DNA from: Acidobacteriota bacterium
GTDB lineage: Bacteria; Acidobacteriota; Terriglobia; Terriglobales; Acidobacteriaceae
NCBI GenBank assembly: GCA_021846985.1
Contig: JAJZVX010000007.1
Location: 1-64,000 of the forward strand
DNA: 64,000 nucleotides
Reading direction: 5' to 3'
Shown: piece by piece, positions 16,545 to 28,160 of the stretch
Numbering within the stretch: the stretch's first letter is position 1
Layout: every line of letters starts with the position of its first letter
Translations under genes and position numbers: made by a program
Notes under the pieces: generated by a model
Database searches by the model: none
What the model saw: the letters and a program-made list of their open reading frames with translations, nothing else
What the model was told of the DNA's origin: nothing

Positions 16545-19085
16545 CTATCGCCGCCGCCCGCGCCGCCCCGTCTTCTTTTTCGGCCCGGTAACAGCGCTCC
16601 GGGCATCCGCGCGGCGCCGCCTCTTTCCCTTGGACGATGCTTTGGAAGTCTTCTTGGCGGAAAGTGGAAGTTCTTCCTCGACAAGAGAAAATTGCAGCTT
16701 CCGCTCCTGCGTCAAAATGCGGTCCAGAATCACCCGCACGCGGTCTCCGGCGCGGAAGCGCCTGCCCCCGCGCTCTCCCGCAATCTCATGCGTGTTCTCG
16801 CGCCAGGTGTAGCGGTCGCCGCGCAGAGAGTCGATGGGCACCAGCCCTTCGACAAACAGATCGGTCAGCTCCACAAACAGGCCATACTTGGCGGCATTGA
16901 GCACCAGCGCGGAGAAGTCCTCTCCCACGCGGTCCTGCATGAAGCGGACCTTCTTCCACTCCACCAGTTCGCGCTCGGCTTCGGCGGCCCGGCGCTCGGC
17001 CTGGCTGCTCTCCTCGGCGATCTGCGCCAGCTCGTGTTCGGCAATGGGCGGCTCGGCGGCAAAAGCGGCGAGCGGCTTGCGCGCGCCCCCGGCCGGCGCC
17101 GGCAGCCCCTCGTTCGGATGCCTCCATGGCGAGCTTTGCCGCCCTTCTTCCACCGCGCCCGCCCCGCTTACGCCCGCCCGCAGCAGCGACTTCGCGATGC
17201 GATGCACAATCAGATCGGGATAGCGGCGGATGGGCGAGGTGAAATGCGTGTACGTGGGCGCCGCCAGCGCAAAGTGCCCTTCGTTGACCTCGGAGTAGCG
17301 CGCCTGCCGGAGCGACCGCAGCATCAGGTAGCTGAGAATGCGCTCTTCCGGCTTGCCTTCGATCCTGGCCGCCAGCTTCTGATACATGCGCGGCGTGACC
17401 GCGATATCCTCGGCCACCTCGTGCGCGCGAGGATTGCGGCCGCTCCCGTACGACGCGCGGCGGCCGCCGCGCGTGAAAATGCGCCTCACCGGCAGAGCCC
17501 CCAGTCCCAGCGTATAGCCGAAGCTGGCCGCCAGTTCCTCAAACTGCACCACCCGCCGCGCCTCCGGCTTTTCGTGAATGCGGTAGAGCGATGGAACGCC
17601 CAAATCCTCAAGCCATGTGGCCACGCACTCGTTGGCCGCCAGCATGAACTCCTCGATCAGACGGTTGGCCCACGTCCGCTCCGCGCGGGTAACGCCGCGC
17701 ATCTGCCCCTCCGCGTCAAACTCGATAACCGGCTCCGGCAGATCGAAGTCAATCGATCCCCGCTCCTCGCGGCGCCGGTTCATGAGCACGGCCAGCTTCT
17801 TCATGCGCTCAAACTCCGCAGTCAGCCCGGCATAGCGCCCCCGGGTTTCCGCGTCCCCCTCCAGAATCGCGCGTACCTCCGTGTAGGTCATCCGCGCCGC
17901 CGAGCGGATCACGCCCTCGACCATCTCGTAACTCCGGATCCGGCCCTCCGCGTCCAGTTGCATCACGCAACTCAGCACCAGCCGGTCCTCGCCCGGACGC
18001 AGGCTGCAGATGCCGGTGGAAAGCTCCTGCGGAAGCATGGGAATGGCGCGATCGGGAAAGTAAACGCTCGTGCCCCGCAGCCGCGCCTCCAGGTCCAGGT
18101 CCGTTCCCGCGCGCACGTACTCTGCCACGTCCGCGATGTGTACCTGCAGTTCGTATCCCTGGGCGTGCTCGCTCACCCGCACCGCGTCGTCAAAGTCCCG
18201 CGCCGTCTCTCCGTCGATCGTCACCATCGAAAGCCCGCGAAAATCGCGCCGCCCCGCCGCCGCCTCCTTGTCGAGATGCGCCACGCCGCGCGCTTCCGCC
18301 AGCACGTTGTCCGGAAACACGCGCGGCAGCCGGTGCTTGCGGATCATCATCTCCACGTCCACACCAAAATCGTCCGGCGCGCCCAGAACCTCGATCACCC
18401 GCCCCACCGGGGAACGCGTCGGAGTTGGCCATGAGGTGATCTCCACATCGACCACCAGGCCTTCCAGACTGTTGTGCAGACCGCCGGCATGCGCTTCCCT
18501 GCCCAGTACGCGATGCGGCGTTTGGCTTTGCTTGATGGCGGGCAACTCCTGCCCGGCCGGAATCACTATGGCCTGCGTCATCCGTTCGTCGAACGGAATC
18601 ACGGAGTTTCCCGGCATGCGACCGGCCTGCGCGTAGTGAAAAACCCCCACCACCGTTGGATTGCGCCGCTCCATCACGCGCACGATCCGGCCCATGCCGC
18701 GCCCGCCGGCGCGTGGCGGCTCCATCTCCACCAGAACCTGGTCGCCCTGCATGGCGCCGTTGATTTCGCCCGCGGGAATGAAGATGTCCTCGTCCCCCGC
18801 TGACCGTCCGCCGGCGCGGTTGGGCCGCACGAATCCATAGCCGTCCCGGTGCAGGTCCAGCCGGCCCGCGGCCAGGTTGTCGCGGCTCCCCGGCGGCCCC
18901 GGAATGGACCAATGTTCGCGGTCCACTTTGGCCAGTTCGCCGCGTACCGTCAGCCGGGCCAGTTGTTCCAGCAGCAACCGCCGCTCGCGACCGCCGGCCA
19001 GTCCCAGTTCGCGCACCAGTTGCTTGTATCCGGCTCTCTGGCCGGCGCTGCGGGCAATTCTTGCCACCAGCTCGCGATCGGTCAT
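16545..19085 (-). CDS. rnr: ribonuclease R
   Basis: An 846-residue processive 3'-5' exoribonuclease that degrades structured RNA. Domains in order: an N-terminal helical/winged region (1-70), a cold-shock RNA-binding domain with GYGFVRPNRAGG near 85, the RNB catalytic domain starting VTIDGETARDFDDAV near 290 with the metal-binding Asp cluster, and a C-terminal S1 domain (GLFVELTDLFVEGLVPIDSL). A roughly 45-residue Ala/Gly/Pro-rich insert sits between HRIAKSLLRAG and EHELAQIAEES near the end of RNB. The protein ends in a long Lys/Arg-rich tail. The ATG at 19085 has a TACTCT sequence 6-7 nt upstream and no Shine-Dalgarno, so a very short leader is possible. Confidence 0.95.
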   Translation of the reverse strand: MTDRELVARIARSAGQRAGYKQLVRELGLAGGRERRLLLEQLARLTVRGELAKVDREHWSIPGPPGSRDNLAAGRLDLHRDGYGFVRPNRAGGRSAGDEDIFIPAGEINGAMQGDQVLVEMEPPRAGGRGMGRIVRVMERRNPTVVGVFHYAQAGRMPGNSVIPFDERMTQAIVIPAGQELPAIKQSQTPHRVLGREAHAGGLHNSLEGLVVDVEITSWPTPTRSPVGRVIEVLGAPDDFGVDVEMMIRKHRLPRVFPDNVLAEARGVAHLDKEAAAGRRDFRGLSMVTIDGETARDFDDAVRVSEHAQGYELQVHIADVAEYVRAGTDLDLEARLRGTSVYFPDRAIPMLPQELSTGICSLRPGEDRLVLSCVMQLDAEGRIRSYEMVEGVIRSAARMTYTEVRAILEGDAETRGRYAGLTAEFERMKKLAVLMNRRREERGSIDFDLPEPVIEFDAEGQMRGVTRAERTWANRLIEEFMLAANECVATWLEDLGVPSLYRIHEKPEARRVVQFEELAASFGYTLGLGALPVRRIFTRGGRRASYGSGRNPRAHEVAEDIAVTPRMYQKLAARIEGKPEERILSYLMLRSLRQARYSEVNEGHFALAAPTYTHFTSPIRRYPDLIVHRIAKSLLRAGVSGAGAVEEGRQSSPWRHPNEGLPAPAGGARKPLAAFAAEPPIAEHELAQIAEESSQAERRAAEAERELVEWKKVRFMQDRVGEDFSALVLNAAKYGLFVELTDLFVEGLVPIDSLRGDRYTWRENTHEIAGERGGRRFRAGDRVRVILDRILTQERKLQFSLVEEELPLSAKKTSKASSKGKRRRRADARSAVTGPKKKTGRRGRRR

Positions 19086-19410
19086 ATGTTAAGAGTACGC
19101 TGCGAACCGCATTGCCTGCGCCTGGCGCAGGATGCCTGATCGAGGCAGCCTTGCCGGTCGTTTCGGACGGTGGATCGCTTTTCTCCAGGGTGCATGCCGG
19201 GAAGGCGCAAGACCGCGTATACAATTTTGAGTTGAGATGTTTTTGCCGGGCCGCGCGGAACCAGGAAGGATCCACATCATGCGCGTGGTCTCAATGGCTG
19301 CAACCGGCATCCGTGATACGGCGGCCGGAGGGTTGAAGCACTTGGGCCCATCAGGGCCGGAACGCCTTGTCGAATGACTCCCAGGAAAGGAAAAGACTAC
19401 CGTGTGCGCA
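19086..19410. other. divergent intergenic region between rnr and bactofilin
   Basis: 325 bp with no gene. It holds a -10-like TATACAAT (19218-19225) in the plus direction without a matching -35, and a short hairpin GGCCCATCAGGGCC near 19347. GGAAAGGAAAAG at 19383-19394 may be the ribosome site for a GTG at 19402 instead of the ATG at 19411. Confidence 0.35.
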
Positions 19411-19956
19411 ATGTGGAAACCAAGCCATAGCGGGTCCGTAACGCCCGCGCCTACACCAGAGCCCGTTCGTCCGGCGCCTCCAACTCCAACCTCCGAGCCT
19501 GCACGGGCGCGTGTTGTGCCCACCACCGGTGACCAGGCGACGATCGGCAAGGGCCTCGTGATCAAAGGCGAAATCACGGGCACCGAATCTCTGTTCATCG
19601 ACGGCAAGGTGGAAGGCAGCATCAACCTGCCCGGCAACCGGGTGACCGTGGGGCAGCACGGACAGGTATCCGCCAGCATGGCAGTCTGCATCACCGCCCG
19701 CGAAATTGTCGTAATGGGCAAAATTCACGGCAACGTCTCGGCAAGTGATCGCGTGGAGATCCGCGCCGAAGGCGCGCTTACGGGCGATGTCAGCGCCGCC
19801 CGCATCAGCATTGAAGACGGAGCCTTTTTCAAGGGAGGCATCGACATCCGCAAACCCGAACCCGGCGCCAAGGCGGAAAACGGCGCAACGGCGGAAACCC
19901 GCGGTACCGGAGAAATCAGGCCTCCCGCCAAGCCGGAGGAACCCAAATCCGTCTAG
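19411..19956 (+). CDS. bactofilin (polymer-forming cytoskeletal protein), copy 1
   Basis: A 181-residue bactofilin. A Pro/Thr-rich N-terminal tail (about 40 residues) is followed by the right-handed beta-helix DUF583 core with regularly spaced Gly/Val/Ile: GKGLVIKGEITGTESLFIDG, KVEGSINLPGNRVTVG, AREIVVMGKIHGNVSASDRV, GDVSAARISIEDGAFFKGGI. The C-terminal tail is Ala/Glu/Lys-rich. Bactofilins polymerise without nucleotide on the inner face of the membrane and position wall enzymes or polar structures. A GTG at 19402 is also possible, but the paralogue downstream starts with the same MWKPS residues, which supports the ATG at 19411. 291 bp separate the two copies. Confidence 0.92.
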   Translation: MWKPSHSGSVTPAPTPEPVRPAPPTPTSEPARARVVPTTGDQATIGKGLVIKGEITGTESLFIDGKVEGSINLPGNRVTVGQHGQVSASMAVCITAREIVVMGKIHGNVSASDRVEIRAEGALTGDVSAARISIEDGAFFKGGIDIRKPEPGAKAENGATAETRGTGEIRPPAKPEEPKSV

Positions 19957-20247
19957 TCCCGCATGCCCATCGGCCGTCTCCCCGCAGGCGGCCGCCGGCA
20001 GAGAAACCGCCCTCCACGCAAGGGCCAGCCAGACAGGGCTTGGAGGACCGGAGTTGTCGAACCAGTCCAGCCCTGGCGGCTCGGGCAGGATGTTTCACGG
20101 TTCACGTGAGTCTGAGCCCTTTCGTTCGTGCCACAACAAAGCACCGGCTGCACCAGTGGCAATTTGCTTCGGTTAGGCGGCTCGTGGGTGCAATCTCGCT
20201 GACGAAAACTTTGCCGTCCGCTGGGGACCGAAAAGAGCAGATGCGTT

Positions 20248-20739
20248 ATGTGGAAACCTGAGCCATCCGATCCTTCTTCCGCCGATTCCATCTCCGCGAT
20301 GCCCGCCGTCCATAGCCGGTCTTCCGTGTCTTCCGCGCCGCCCCGTCCTTCGTCTCTCGTTGCCGCGGGCGAGGTTGCAATCATCGGCAAGGGCATCGTT
20401 GTCCGGGGAGAAATCAGCGGAACCGATTCTCTGGTCATTGAAGGGCGTGTGGAGGGAAGCATCCACCTGGACGGAAATCGCGTGACCGTGGAACGCGGCG
20501 GACAGGCCGCGGCCAACATTACCGCTCGCGAAGTGGTGGTCATCGGCAAGGTGCGCGGCAACGTGACTGCCACAGGCCGCCTGGATATTCGCGCCGAGGG
20601 AGGCGTGCTTGGAAATCTCTCCACGCCGCGACTCAGCATCGAGGATGGGGCCTTTTTCAAGGGCGCCATCGACGTGCGCAAAGTGGCCGCCAAGACCCCG
20701 CCGCAAGGCATCAAGACGGCGAAGTCCGGCCTGTCTTAA
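20248..20739 (+). CDS. bactofilin, copy 2
   Basis: A 163-residue paralogue of the bactofilin just upstream, starting with the same MWKP residues. The beta-helix core aligns segment by segment: GKGIVVRGEISGTDSLVIEG, RVEGSIHLDGNRVTVERGG, AREVVVIGKVRGNVTATGRL, GNLSTPRLSIEDGAFFKGAI. It has a Ser/Pro-rich head and a shorter tail than copy 1. Clear sequence divergence with a conserved core suggests an old tandem duplication, possibly forming mixed filaments. An out-of-frame ATG at 20241 gives only a short peptide and is ignored. The downstream gene is the convergent lipid II flippase murJ, which fits a wall-related role by context only. Confidence 0.92.
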   Translation: MWKPEPSDPSSADSISAMPAVHSRSSVSSAPPRPSSLVAAGEVAIIGKGIVVRGEISGTDSLVIEGRVEGSIHLDGNRVTVERGGQAAANITAREVVVIGKVRGNVTATGRLDIRAEGGVLGNLSTPRLSIEDGAFFKGAIDVRKVAAKTPPQGIKTAKSGLS

Positions 20740-21072
20740 AACCTGTCTCAAACGCTATCCGCATGGACAGACGGGAGGAGAATCCCCGCGCCATGGGGCG
20801 GGCGAAACGGGATTCCACACCGAAACCGTCCACGGATGAAACTTATGGTGGGGCCATGGTTGCTTTCGAGAGCGGATGCGGGGGGTGCTCTGCTGGACGA
20901 AACGCCGCGGGATTCATGTATTTCAGGAATGCGGCAACAGAGAATTGGCCCCAAACGCCGTTGCGCAGAAGACGGACAGGCCATCTCATCGAGTGACTCC
21001 AGCCGGCTGCTCCGTGCAGAGCGATGGGCACCGCGTATGGCGGTTGGGGCGGGCGAGGGACGGTGGCGCGCC
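20740..21072. other. convergent intergenic region
   Basis: 333 bp between bactofilin copy 2 and murJ. I find no supported gene, no strong terminator hairpin and no promoter. Short open frames here have poor codon use and no start signals. Confidence 0.4.
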
Positions 21073-22752
21073 CTATTCCGCCTCGGAAGCCGCCGCAAAC
21101 CGCAGCCGGCGCAGGGCCACGCGCGGCAGAGCCGATCCGGATTTCAGCAGAACCAGCAGGGCCACCACGGCCCACAGCAGCGTTCCCGCGCCGAGCACCG
21201 CCAGGTCCATGGCTCGCGATGACAGCGCCATGCGCGCGCCGGCCACGCGCGCCAGCAGTCCGTGCGGCCAGGTGAGCGCCAGCCACACGGCGGCGCCGGC
21301 GGCGGCGGCGGCTGCCAGGCAGCGCGCCATCTCCGCATAGTCCAGGCTGGCCAGTGAGACCATGCGCCGACGGTGCAGCAGCACGGCGATGGTGACGGTT
21401 TGCAGCGCGATGCCCAGATCCGACGCCACGGCCAGCCCCATGGCGCCCTGCCAGCGGAAAAGCATGGAATAAGCCGGCAGCGAGAGCACGGTAACGATGG
21501 TTCCGGCCAGCATCGGGGTCATCGTGTTGCCGGCCGCATAGAAGGCGCGCGAATAAATCGCTTGCGCCGACCAGAGGAAGAGAGAAATCGAGAAAATGGA
21601 AAAGTAGGCCGCGCAAAGCCGGGCATCGCCGGGAGAAAAACGGCCTCCGGTAAAAACAAGGTCGATGGCCGGCGCGCCGAGAGCAACCATGCCAGACGCC
21701 GCCAACAGACCCAGAGAGGCCACCCGGGAGACGGCGTCGGCGACGCCGGTGGCAAACTCGTAGCGTTTTTGCTGCGACCAGAGACTGGCGAAAAAGGGCA
21801 GCGACGCCGCCCCCGCCGCCTGCGCCAGCACGGCCATGGGCGCGGTAAAAAGCTGCTTGGCATAGCTCATCAGCGACACCGCGCCCCCGATCCTGGAGGC
21901 AAAGTGGGCAATGATCCAGTTGTCGGCCGTCACCAGAGAAACACCGGCGATCAGCGGTAACGAAAGCCGCACCCACTCCCGCAGGCCTTCGTCCCGCCAG
22001 TCCAGAATGGGCCGGTAGCGCGTGCCTGCCCGCCGCGCAAAGAGCCAGTTGAGAAAGAACGGTCCCGCGAACGCCCCCGCCACCGTCCCGATGGCCAGCG
22101 ACTCCACCCCCAGCCGCCGCACCAGCAGCACCCCGCCCACAATGGTGCCCAGTCCGTAAATGAGCGGCGCCACCGCCTGCACGTTAAACTGCTTCCGCAC
22201 CAGCAGCACCGCGGCAAAAACGCCGCCGGCAAAGAAAGCCAGTTGCGCCGGAAGCAGGATCCGCGTGAGCCGCACGCAGAGAGCCGCCTTGGCCGCGTCG
22301 AATCCGCTGAACCACCAGTGGATGTACCACGGCGCAAAGACTTCGGCCAGCGCCAGCGCTGCCCCCAGCACCAGATACATCGTGGTGAGGATGACCGAAA
22401 GCGATCGGTGCCCCTGGGCCTCGCGTCCCGTCTCGCGGTAGCGCGTGAGAATGGTGACAAACGTGATCGAGGCCGCGCCGCCCACCAGAAAATACGAAAT
22501 CATGTCGGGCAGCACAAAGGCGGCATTGAAGGCGTCTGCCTGCATGCCGCGCCCGAAAAGCCACACAATATACTTCACGCGCACCAGTCCGACAATGCGC
22601 GACAGGAAGGTGGCCACCATGAGGACCACGGTGGCGGAAAAGGCCGAGTGGGCATGGGAGGGGCGCAGTATCCCCAGCATGCGCGCCAGGCGCGCCGTCT
22701 TGCGAGTTTGTCGCGCAGGTGTCAAGGCCGCTGGACTTGATTCTACCGGCAT
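21073..22752 (-). CDS. murJ: lipid II flippase MurJ (MviN family)
   Basis: A 559-residue polytopic inner-membrane protein with about 14 helices. It flips lipid-linked peptidoglycan precursor to the periplasmic side. The signature start ATFLSRIVGLVRVKYIVWLFG, the segment ADAFNAAFVLPDMISYFLVGGA and the central SLPLIAGVSLVTADNWII are typical of MurJ. The conserved Arg in the first helix region is present. The frame is open far upstream, but only the stretch from the ATG at 22752 (MPVESSPAALTPARQTRKTA) resembles MurJ leaders; an ATG at 22680 is the alternative. It is divergent from the S9 peptidase gene and is followed by the convergent bactofilins. Confidence 0.93.
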   Translation of the reverse strand: MPVESSPAALTPARQTRKTARLARMLGILRPSHAHSAFSATVVLMVATFLSRIVGLVRVKYIVWLFGRGMQADAFNAAFVLPDMISYFLVGGAASITFVTILTRYRETGREAQGHRSLSVILTTMYLVLGAALALAEVFAPWYIHWWFSGFDAAKAALCVRLTRILLPAQLAFFAGGVFAAVLLVRKQFNVQAVAPLIYGLGTIVGGVLLVRRLGVESLAIGTVAGAFAGPFFLNWLFARRAGTRYRPILDWRDEGLREWVRLSLPLIAGVSLVTADNWIIAHFASRIGGAVSLMSYAKQLFTAPMAVLAQAAGAASLPFFASLWSQQKRYEFATGVADAVSRVASLGLLAASGMVALGAPAIDLVFTGGRFSPGDARLCAAYFSIFSISLFLWSAQAIYSRAFYAAGNTMTPMLAGTIVTVLSLPAYSMLFRWQGAMGLAVASDLGIALQTVTIAVLLHRRRMVSLASLDYAEMARCLAAAAAAGAAVWLALTWPHGLLARVAGARMALSSRAMDLAVLGAGTLLWAVVALLVLLKSGSALPRVALRRLRFAAASEAE

Positions 22753-22839
22753 GGCGCGCGCAGAGCCTCTCCGCGGCCCCGTCCGCATCTTCGCGGTACA
22801 CCCCGCCGGCCCGCGTATGCTGTCCGGTGGAGGATGTGC

Positions 22840-24972
<2,133 letters not shown>

Positions 24973-25229
24973 GGCCCGCGCGGCCCCCATGAGGCATCCG
25001 CGGCCAAAGCCCCCCCTGCCCGCATGTCCGTCCCCTCATGTTTGAGGAGATGCTTCCGATAAGGAAAGTACGGAACCAAAGAGCCGCTCTTGCATCCGGT
25101 CCGCGCCGGGTTAGCCCCCTCCATGTTATGCGGGACTCCACGGCAGGCCGTTGAAAGGCTGCCGGGCTGGACAAAACGCCTGTTCCGTTTGCGCCCATTC
25201 CGCAAGGAAGCCGCGTGTCCGGAGTCGAG

Positions 25230-26609
25230 ATGATTCAAACCGAGAGGGATACTGCCAGATCGAATCGAAGGGCAGAGAGAGATCGGTTGGCCGAGCTTCT
25301 TTCCACCGGCATTCTGGACACCCCTTCCGAGCCCGAGTACGACGCAATTACGCGGCTGGCCGCCGAGTACTTCCGCGCCGACACGGCCTTGCTCGGTTTT
25401 GTGGACGCAAGCCGCGTGTGGATCAAGTCCTATTGGGGAGAGGCCGTGGGCGAACTGCCCCGCGATCACTCCATTTTCGAGATGATTCTCGAAAACGATG
25501 GCCCCGTCGTCGTCCCCGATACCTCGCTGCATGCGCAATTCAAGAGATGCCGCCTGACTTTGCGGCGCCTTGCCGTCCGTTCCTTCGCGGGGGTTCCGGT
25601 TCGCGCCGAAAACGGCGCCATACTCGGCGCCCTCTTTCTCTTCGGCCAGCAGCCGCGGCTGAACATGGTCGTTGACCAGCTTCGCGTGCTGGAGAGCCTG
25701 GCCGGCCTGGCCGCATCCCAGTTGGAACTTCGCCGCCTGCGCAACGAATTCCAGGCGCACCTTCCCCGGCCTGTCCCCCCTGCGCGCCGGGGCGACGCCT
25801 GGCCTGACCCGCTCGATCTCCATCAGGCCCTGGACCGCCGCGAGTTTGTGCTGTATTACCAGCCGGAAATTGACCTCCTTACCCACCGGATTGTGGGGCT
25901 CGAAGCCCTCATCCGCTGGCGTCATCCCCAGCGCGGCTTGATTCCTCCCGGGGAATTCATCTCCCTGGCCGAGGAAACGGGACTCATCCTTCCCATTGGC
26001 GACTGGGGCATTGCGGAGGCCTGCGCGCAGATGCAAAGATGGTGCGCCGAAGACCCGAGCCAGCGTTCGCTGCGCGTCTGCGTCAACCTGTCCGCGCGAC
26101 AGTTTGCCCGCGAAGGCCTCGCCGACCATGTGGAGGCCCTCCTCCTGCAAACCGGCATCTCCAGCCGCCAACTCGGCCTCGAAATGACCGAGTCCAGCCT
26201 CATTCCCAATCCCAGTACCGCCGTCGAGGTTCTGGGCAACCTCCGCAAACTCGGCATTTCCCTGCTGATGGACGACTTCGGCACCGGCTACAGCTCACTG
26301 AACCATCTGCACACCTTTCCCTTCGACGTTCTCAAAATCGACCGCTCCTTCGTGGGACGCATGACCGAGGGAGAACAACCCCTGCAGATCGTCCGCACCA
26401 TCCTTGATCTGGCGCGCGTTCTTGGCATGAGCGTGGTGGCCGAGGGCATTGAAACCGAAGAACAGTACCACCTCCTTCGCCAGCTTGGCTGCCGCTACGG
26501 TCAGGGGTTCCTGTTCGCACGGCCCATGACCGTCGAAGCCATCACTCCGCTTCTGCACCTCCCCGGCCGCGTGCTTCCCGCCTTCGAACCTGCCCGCGCC
26601 GCCAGTTGA
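25230..26609 (+). CDS. GAF-EAL protein, probable c-di-GMP phosphodiesterase
   Basis: A 459-residue soluble signalling protein. A GAF sensor domain occupies about residues 15-180 ([20 protein letters not shown], then [20 protein letters not shown]). A short linker precedes an EAL domain from about 195. The EAL motif (EALIRWRHP), the Asn of VNLSARQF, the Glu of EMTESSLI, the Asp pair in [13 protein letters not shown], the Lys of VLKIDRSF and the Glu of [10 protein letters not shown] are all present, so it should hydrolyse c-di-GMP to pGpG. No GGDEF domain is present. The ligand of the GAF domain is unknown. GGAG precedes the ATG at 25230, and a GTG at 25215 with AAGGAAG is an alternative start. 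It is monocistronic. Confidence 0.9.
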   Translation: MIQTERDTARSNRRAERDRLAELLSTGILDTPSEPEYDAITRLAAEYFRADTALLGFVDASRVWIKSYWGEAVGELPRDHSIFEMILENDGPVVVPDTSLHAQFKRCRLTLRRLAVRSFAGVPVRAENGAILGALFLFGQQPRLNMVVDQLRVLESLAGLAASQLELRRLRNEFQAHLPRPVPPARRGDAWPDPLDLHQALDRREFVLYYQPEIDLLTHRIVGLEALIRWRHPQRGLIPPGEFISLAEETGLILPIGDWGIAEACAQMQRWCAEDPSQRSLRVCVNLSARQFAREGLADHVEALLLQTGISSRQLGLEMTESSLIPNPSTAVEVLGNLRKLGISLLMDDFGTGYSSLNHLHTFPFDVLKIDRSFVGRMTEGEQPLQIVRTILDLARVLGMSVVAEGIETEEQYHLLRQLGCRYGQGFLFARPMTVEAITPLLHLPGRVLPAFEPARAAS

Positions 26610-26831
26610 ACGAAGCGCGGAGCGGCCGCCGTAGCCCCGGACCGCATCCGCGCTCCAAACCGGACCCGCGTCTTCTGCGAACACTGGCCCGCCGCACCCT
26701 TAACATGACTGTCTTACACGCCTTCCCAATTCAGTCTTACCGCCGCCAGCTTTCCCCATCTGAACCGCAACCGCGTAGGACAGAGAGATATCGCCTCACG
26801 CCCCCTCCTCGCGCGGCGCTATGCTCCACCC

Positions 26832-27386
26832 ATGCAGCCCGCAACCCACTCCACGCCCTCCCCCTCCTCGGGCAACTTTGCCAGCATGCTGGCAGCTCTT
26901 GCGTCTCCCCAACCGGCCGCCCCCTGGGAGGACGACGATCTGCCCGACGATGTGGCCACGCTCAGCTATGAGAGCGCTCTGCGCGCGCACTCCCGCTGTC
27001 GCGCCGCCGATGACGACCCTCGTTCCCCTGCCGCGGAAAAACCTGGCGTGGATTTCTATGAATTGGCTCCGGCCGATGCACCCCCGCCTGCGCGGCAAGC
27101 CGCCGCGCCCGCCACGGCCTCTCTGCCGCGCGCCCGGAACAAAACCGCCAGCGTCACCATCCGCATGAGCCAGGACGAAGCCGATCAACTGCACCGGCGC
27201 GCCGCCGAAGCCGGGCTCACCGTTTCCGCCTATCTGCGTTCCTGCACCTTTGAGGCCGAAAACCTGCGCGCCATGGTCAAGGAAACCATGGCTCAGTTGA
27301 AGGCGGCGACCGCCCCCAGGGAACAGCCCCCCGTGCTGCCTGGCACGGCAAGCCGCCGGCTCGCGTGGCTGAAACGCCTGTGGTAA
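26832..27386 (+). CDS. ribbon-helix-helix protein, MobC-like C-terminal half
   Basis: A 184-residue protein. The first 100 residues are low-complexity (Pro/Ala/Ser with an acidic WEDDDLPDDVATLSYES patch). The C-terminal part has SVTIRMSQDEADQLHRRAAE and AGLTVSAYLRSCTFEAENL. This is the beta strand plus two-helix pattern of ribbon-helix-helix DNA-binding proteins, most like the MobC/relaxosome accessory group. No relaxase, oriT or conjugation gene is nearby, so it is probably a chromosomal relative with a regulatory or nucleoid role; this is inference. No clear Shine-Dalgarno is seen before the ATG; a TATGCT lies 7 nt upstream. Confidence 0.7.
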   Translation: MQPATHSTPSPSSGNFASMLAALASPQPAAPWEDDDLPDDVATLSYESALRAHSRCRAADDDPRSPAAEKPGVDFYELAPADAPPPARQAAAPATASLPRARNKTASVTIRMSQDEADQLHRRAAEAGLTVSAYLRSCTFEAENLRAMVKETMAQLKAATAPREQPPVLPGTASRRLAWLKRLW

Positions 27387-27731
27387 AACTCCCGCCTTGA
27401 AGGGAAACCGCATCCATTGCGCTTTGCAATCAATCCCCTCACCGAAGACAAGACCATGCCGCCGCCAGTAAGGCTGGGAAGTGTGCCGGATCATCCACCC
27501 GCAGGCCGGACCGATGGAATTGACAGTCGCGCGGTCGCACCCTCGGAACCCCGCAATTCTGCTGTCATCCTGACGCGAAGTGAGGGATCCGCGCTTGCCT
27601 TTCGGCCCACTCCAGCGCGGCCATCCATCCGCTGTGACGTGCTTTGCAAGGACACAACTGAAGTTGGCACGCCTCTGGCCCGCAAACGTCATGACAAACA
27701 GGGTCGCGGCCTTGCTTTTCAATGCAGGCGG
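27387..27731. other. convergent intergenic region with a dispersed-repeat copy
   Basis: 345 bp with no supported gene. Positions 27563-27591 match the general pattern TGTCATCCTGAnCGAAGnGA of an intergenic repeat I associate with acidobacterial genomes. A second, diverged copy is at 39470-39511. GC-rich short inverted repeats lie near 27722-27745. Confidence 0.4.
27563..27591 (+). repeat. dispersed intergenic repeat, copy A
   Basis: The sequence runs TGTCATCCTGACGCGAAGTG and then AGGGATCCG. It aligns with the copy near 39478 over about 24 nt, sharing CTGA, GCGAAG and ATCxGCG blocks. Both copies lie outside genes. Confidence 0.4.
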
Positions 27732-28160
27732 TCAGGGCCTGCCCGCCAGCGACCGTCCGCCGGGAAGCCAGATGCGCTGGACCGAGAGGCGCGGCGACCC
27801 GTCTTTGGCGAGATAGCCCTGCACGATGATGGGCTCCCCGGGTTTGACGGTGTTTTCGGTCCACCCGCCATACCGGGTCAACGTGCGCAGGCTGCCGAGA
27901 TCGAGGCGCCAGTTCGCGGTCTGGCCATTTTTGTCTCTCAGGCTGGCGTAGACAATGGCGTGAGGGTTTACCCAGTTCAAGCCGGTCACTGTTCCCTGCA
28001 TGCGCACGGTGCGCGCGGTGTCAAAGGGCGCGCGGCCGTGATGGGCTCGCAGCAGAAGCGCTCCCAGCAAGAAGACAGCCAGGGCCAGAATGGCTCCCAG
28101 CCTGTCTTCGATGGTTCGTTTCCATGAAAGGCGGCGGGCGGCGCGCTCGTATCTCGACAT
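27732..28160 (-). CDS. DUF6152-like anchored protein
   Basis: A 142-residue protein with one hydrophobic segment (LGAILALAVFLLGALLL, about residues 22-38) preceded by a basic N-terminus. The C-terminal domain begins HHGRAPFDTARTVRMQGTV and continues GLNWVNPHAIVYASL, the pattern of DUF6152 proteins (HHSF... then NPHA), a family of small exported beta domains of unknown function. An in-frame ATG at 28166 lies too close to AGAGGAGA; the ATG at 28160, 7 nt from GGAG, is preferred. The adjacent exported gene is divergent. I can give no function; a role in the cell envelope is inferred. Confidence 0.7.
   Translation of the reverse strand: MSRYERAARRLSWKRTIEDRLGAILALAVFLLGALLLRAHHGRAPFDTARTVRMQGTVTGLNWVNPHAIVYASLRDKNGQTANWRLDLGSLRTLTRYGGWTENTVKPGEPIIVQGYLAKDGSPRLSVQRIWLPGGRSLAGRP

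Noticed and set aside
24973..25229. c-di-GMP riboswitch before the GAF-EAL gene
   Set aside because: I looked for the GEMM core, but the conserved blocks and their order are not there.
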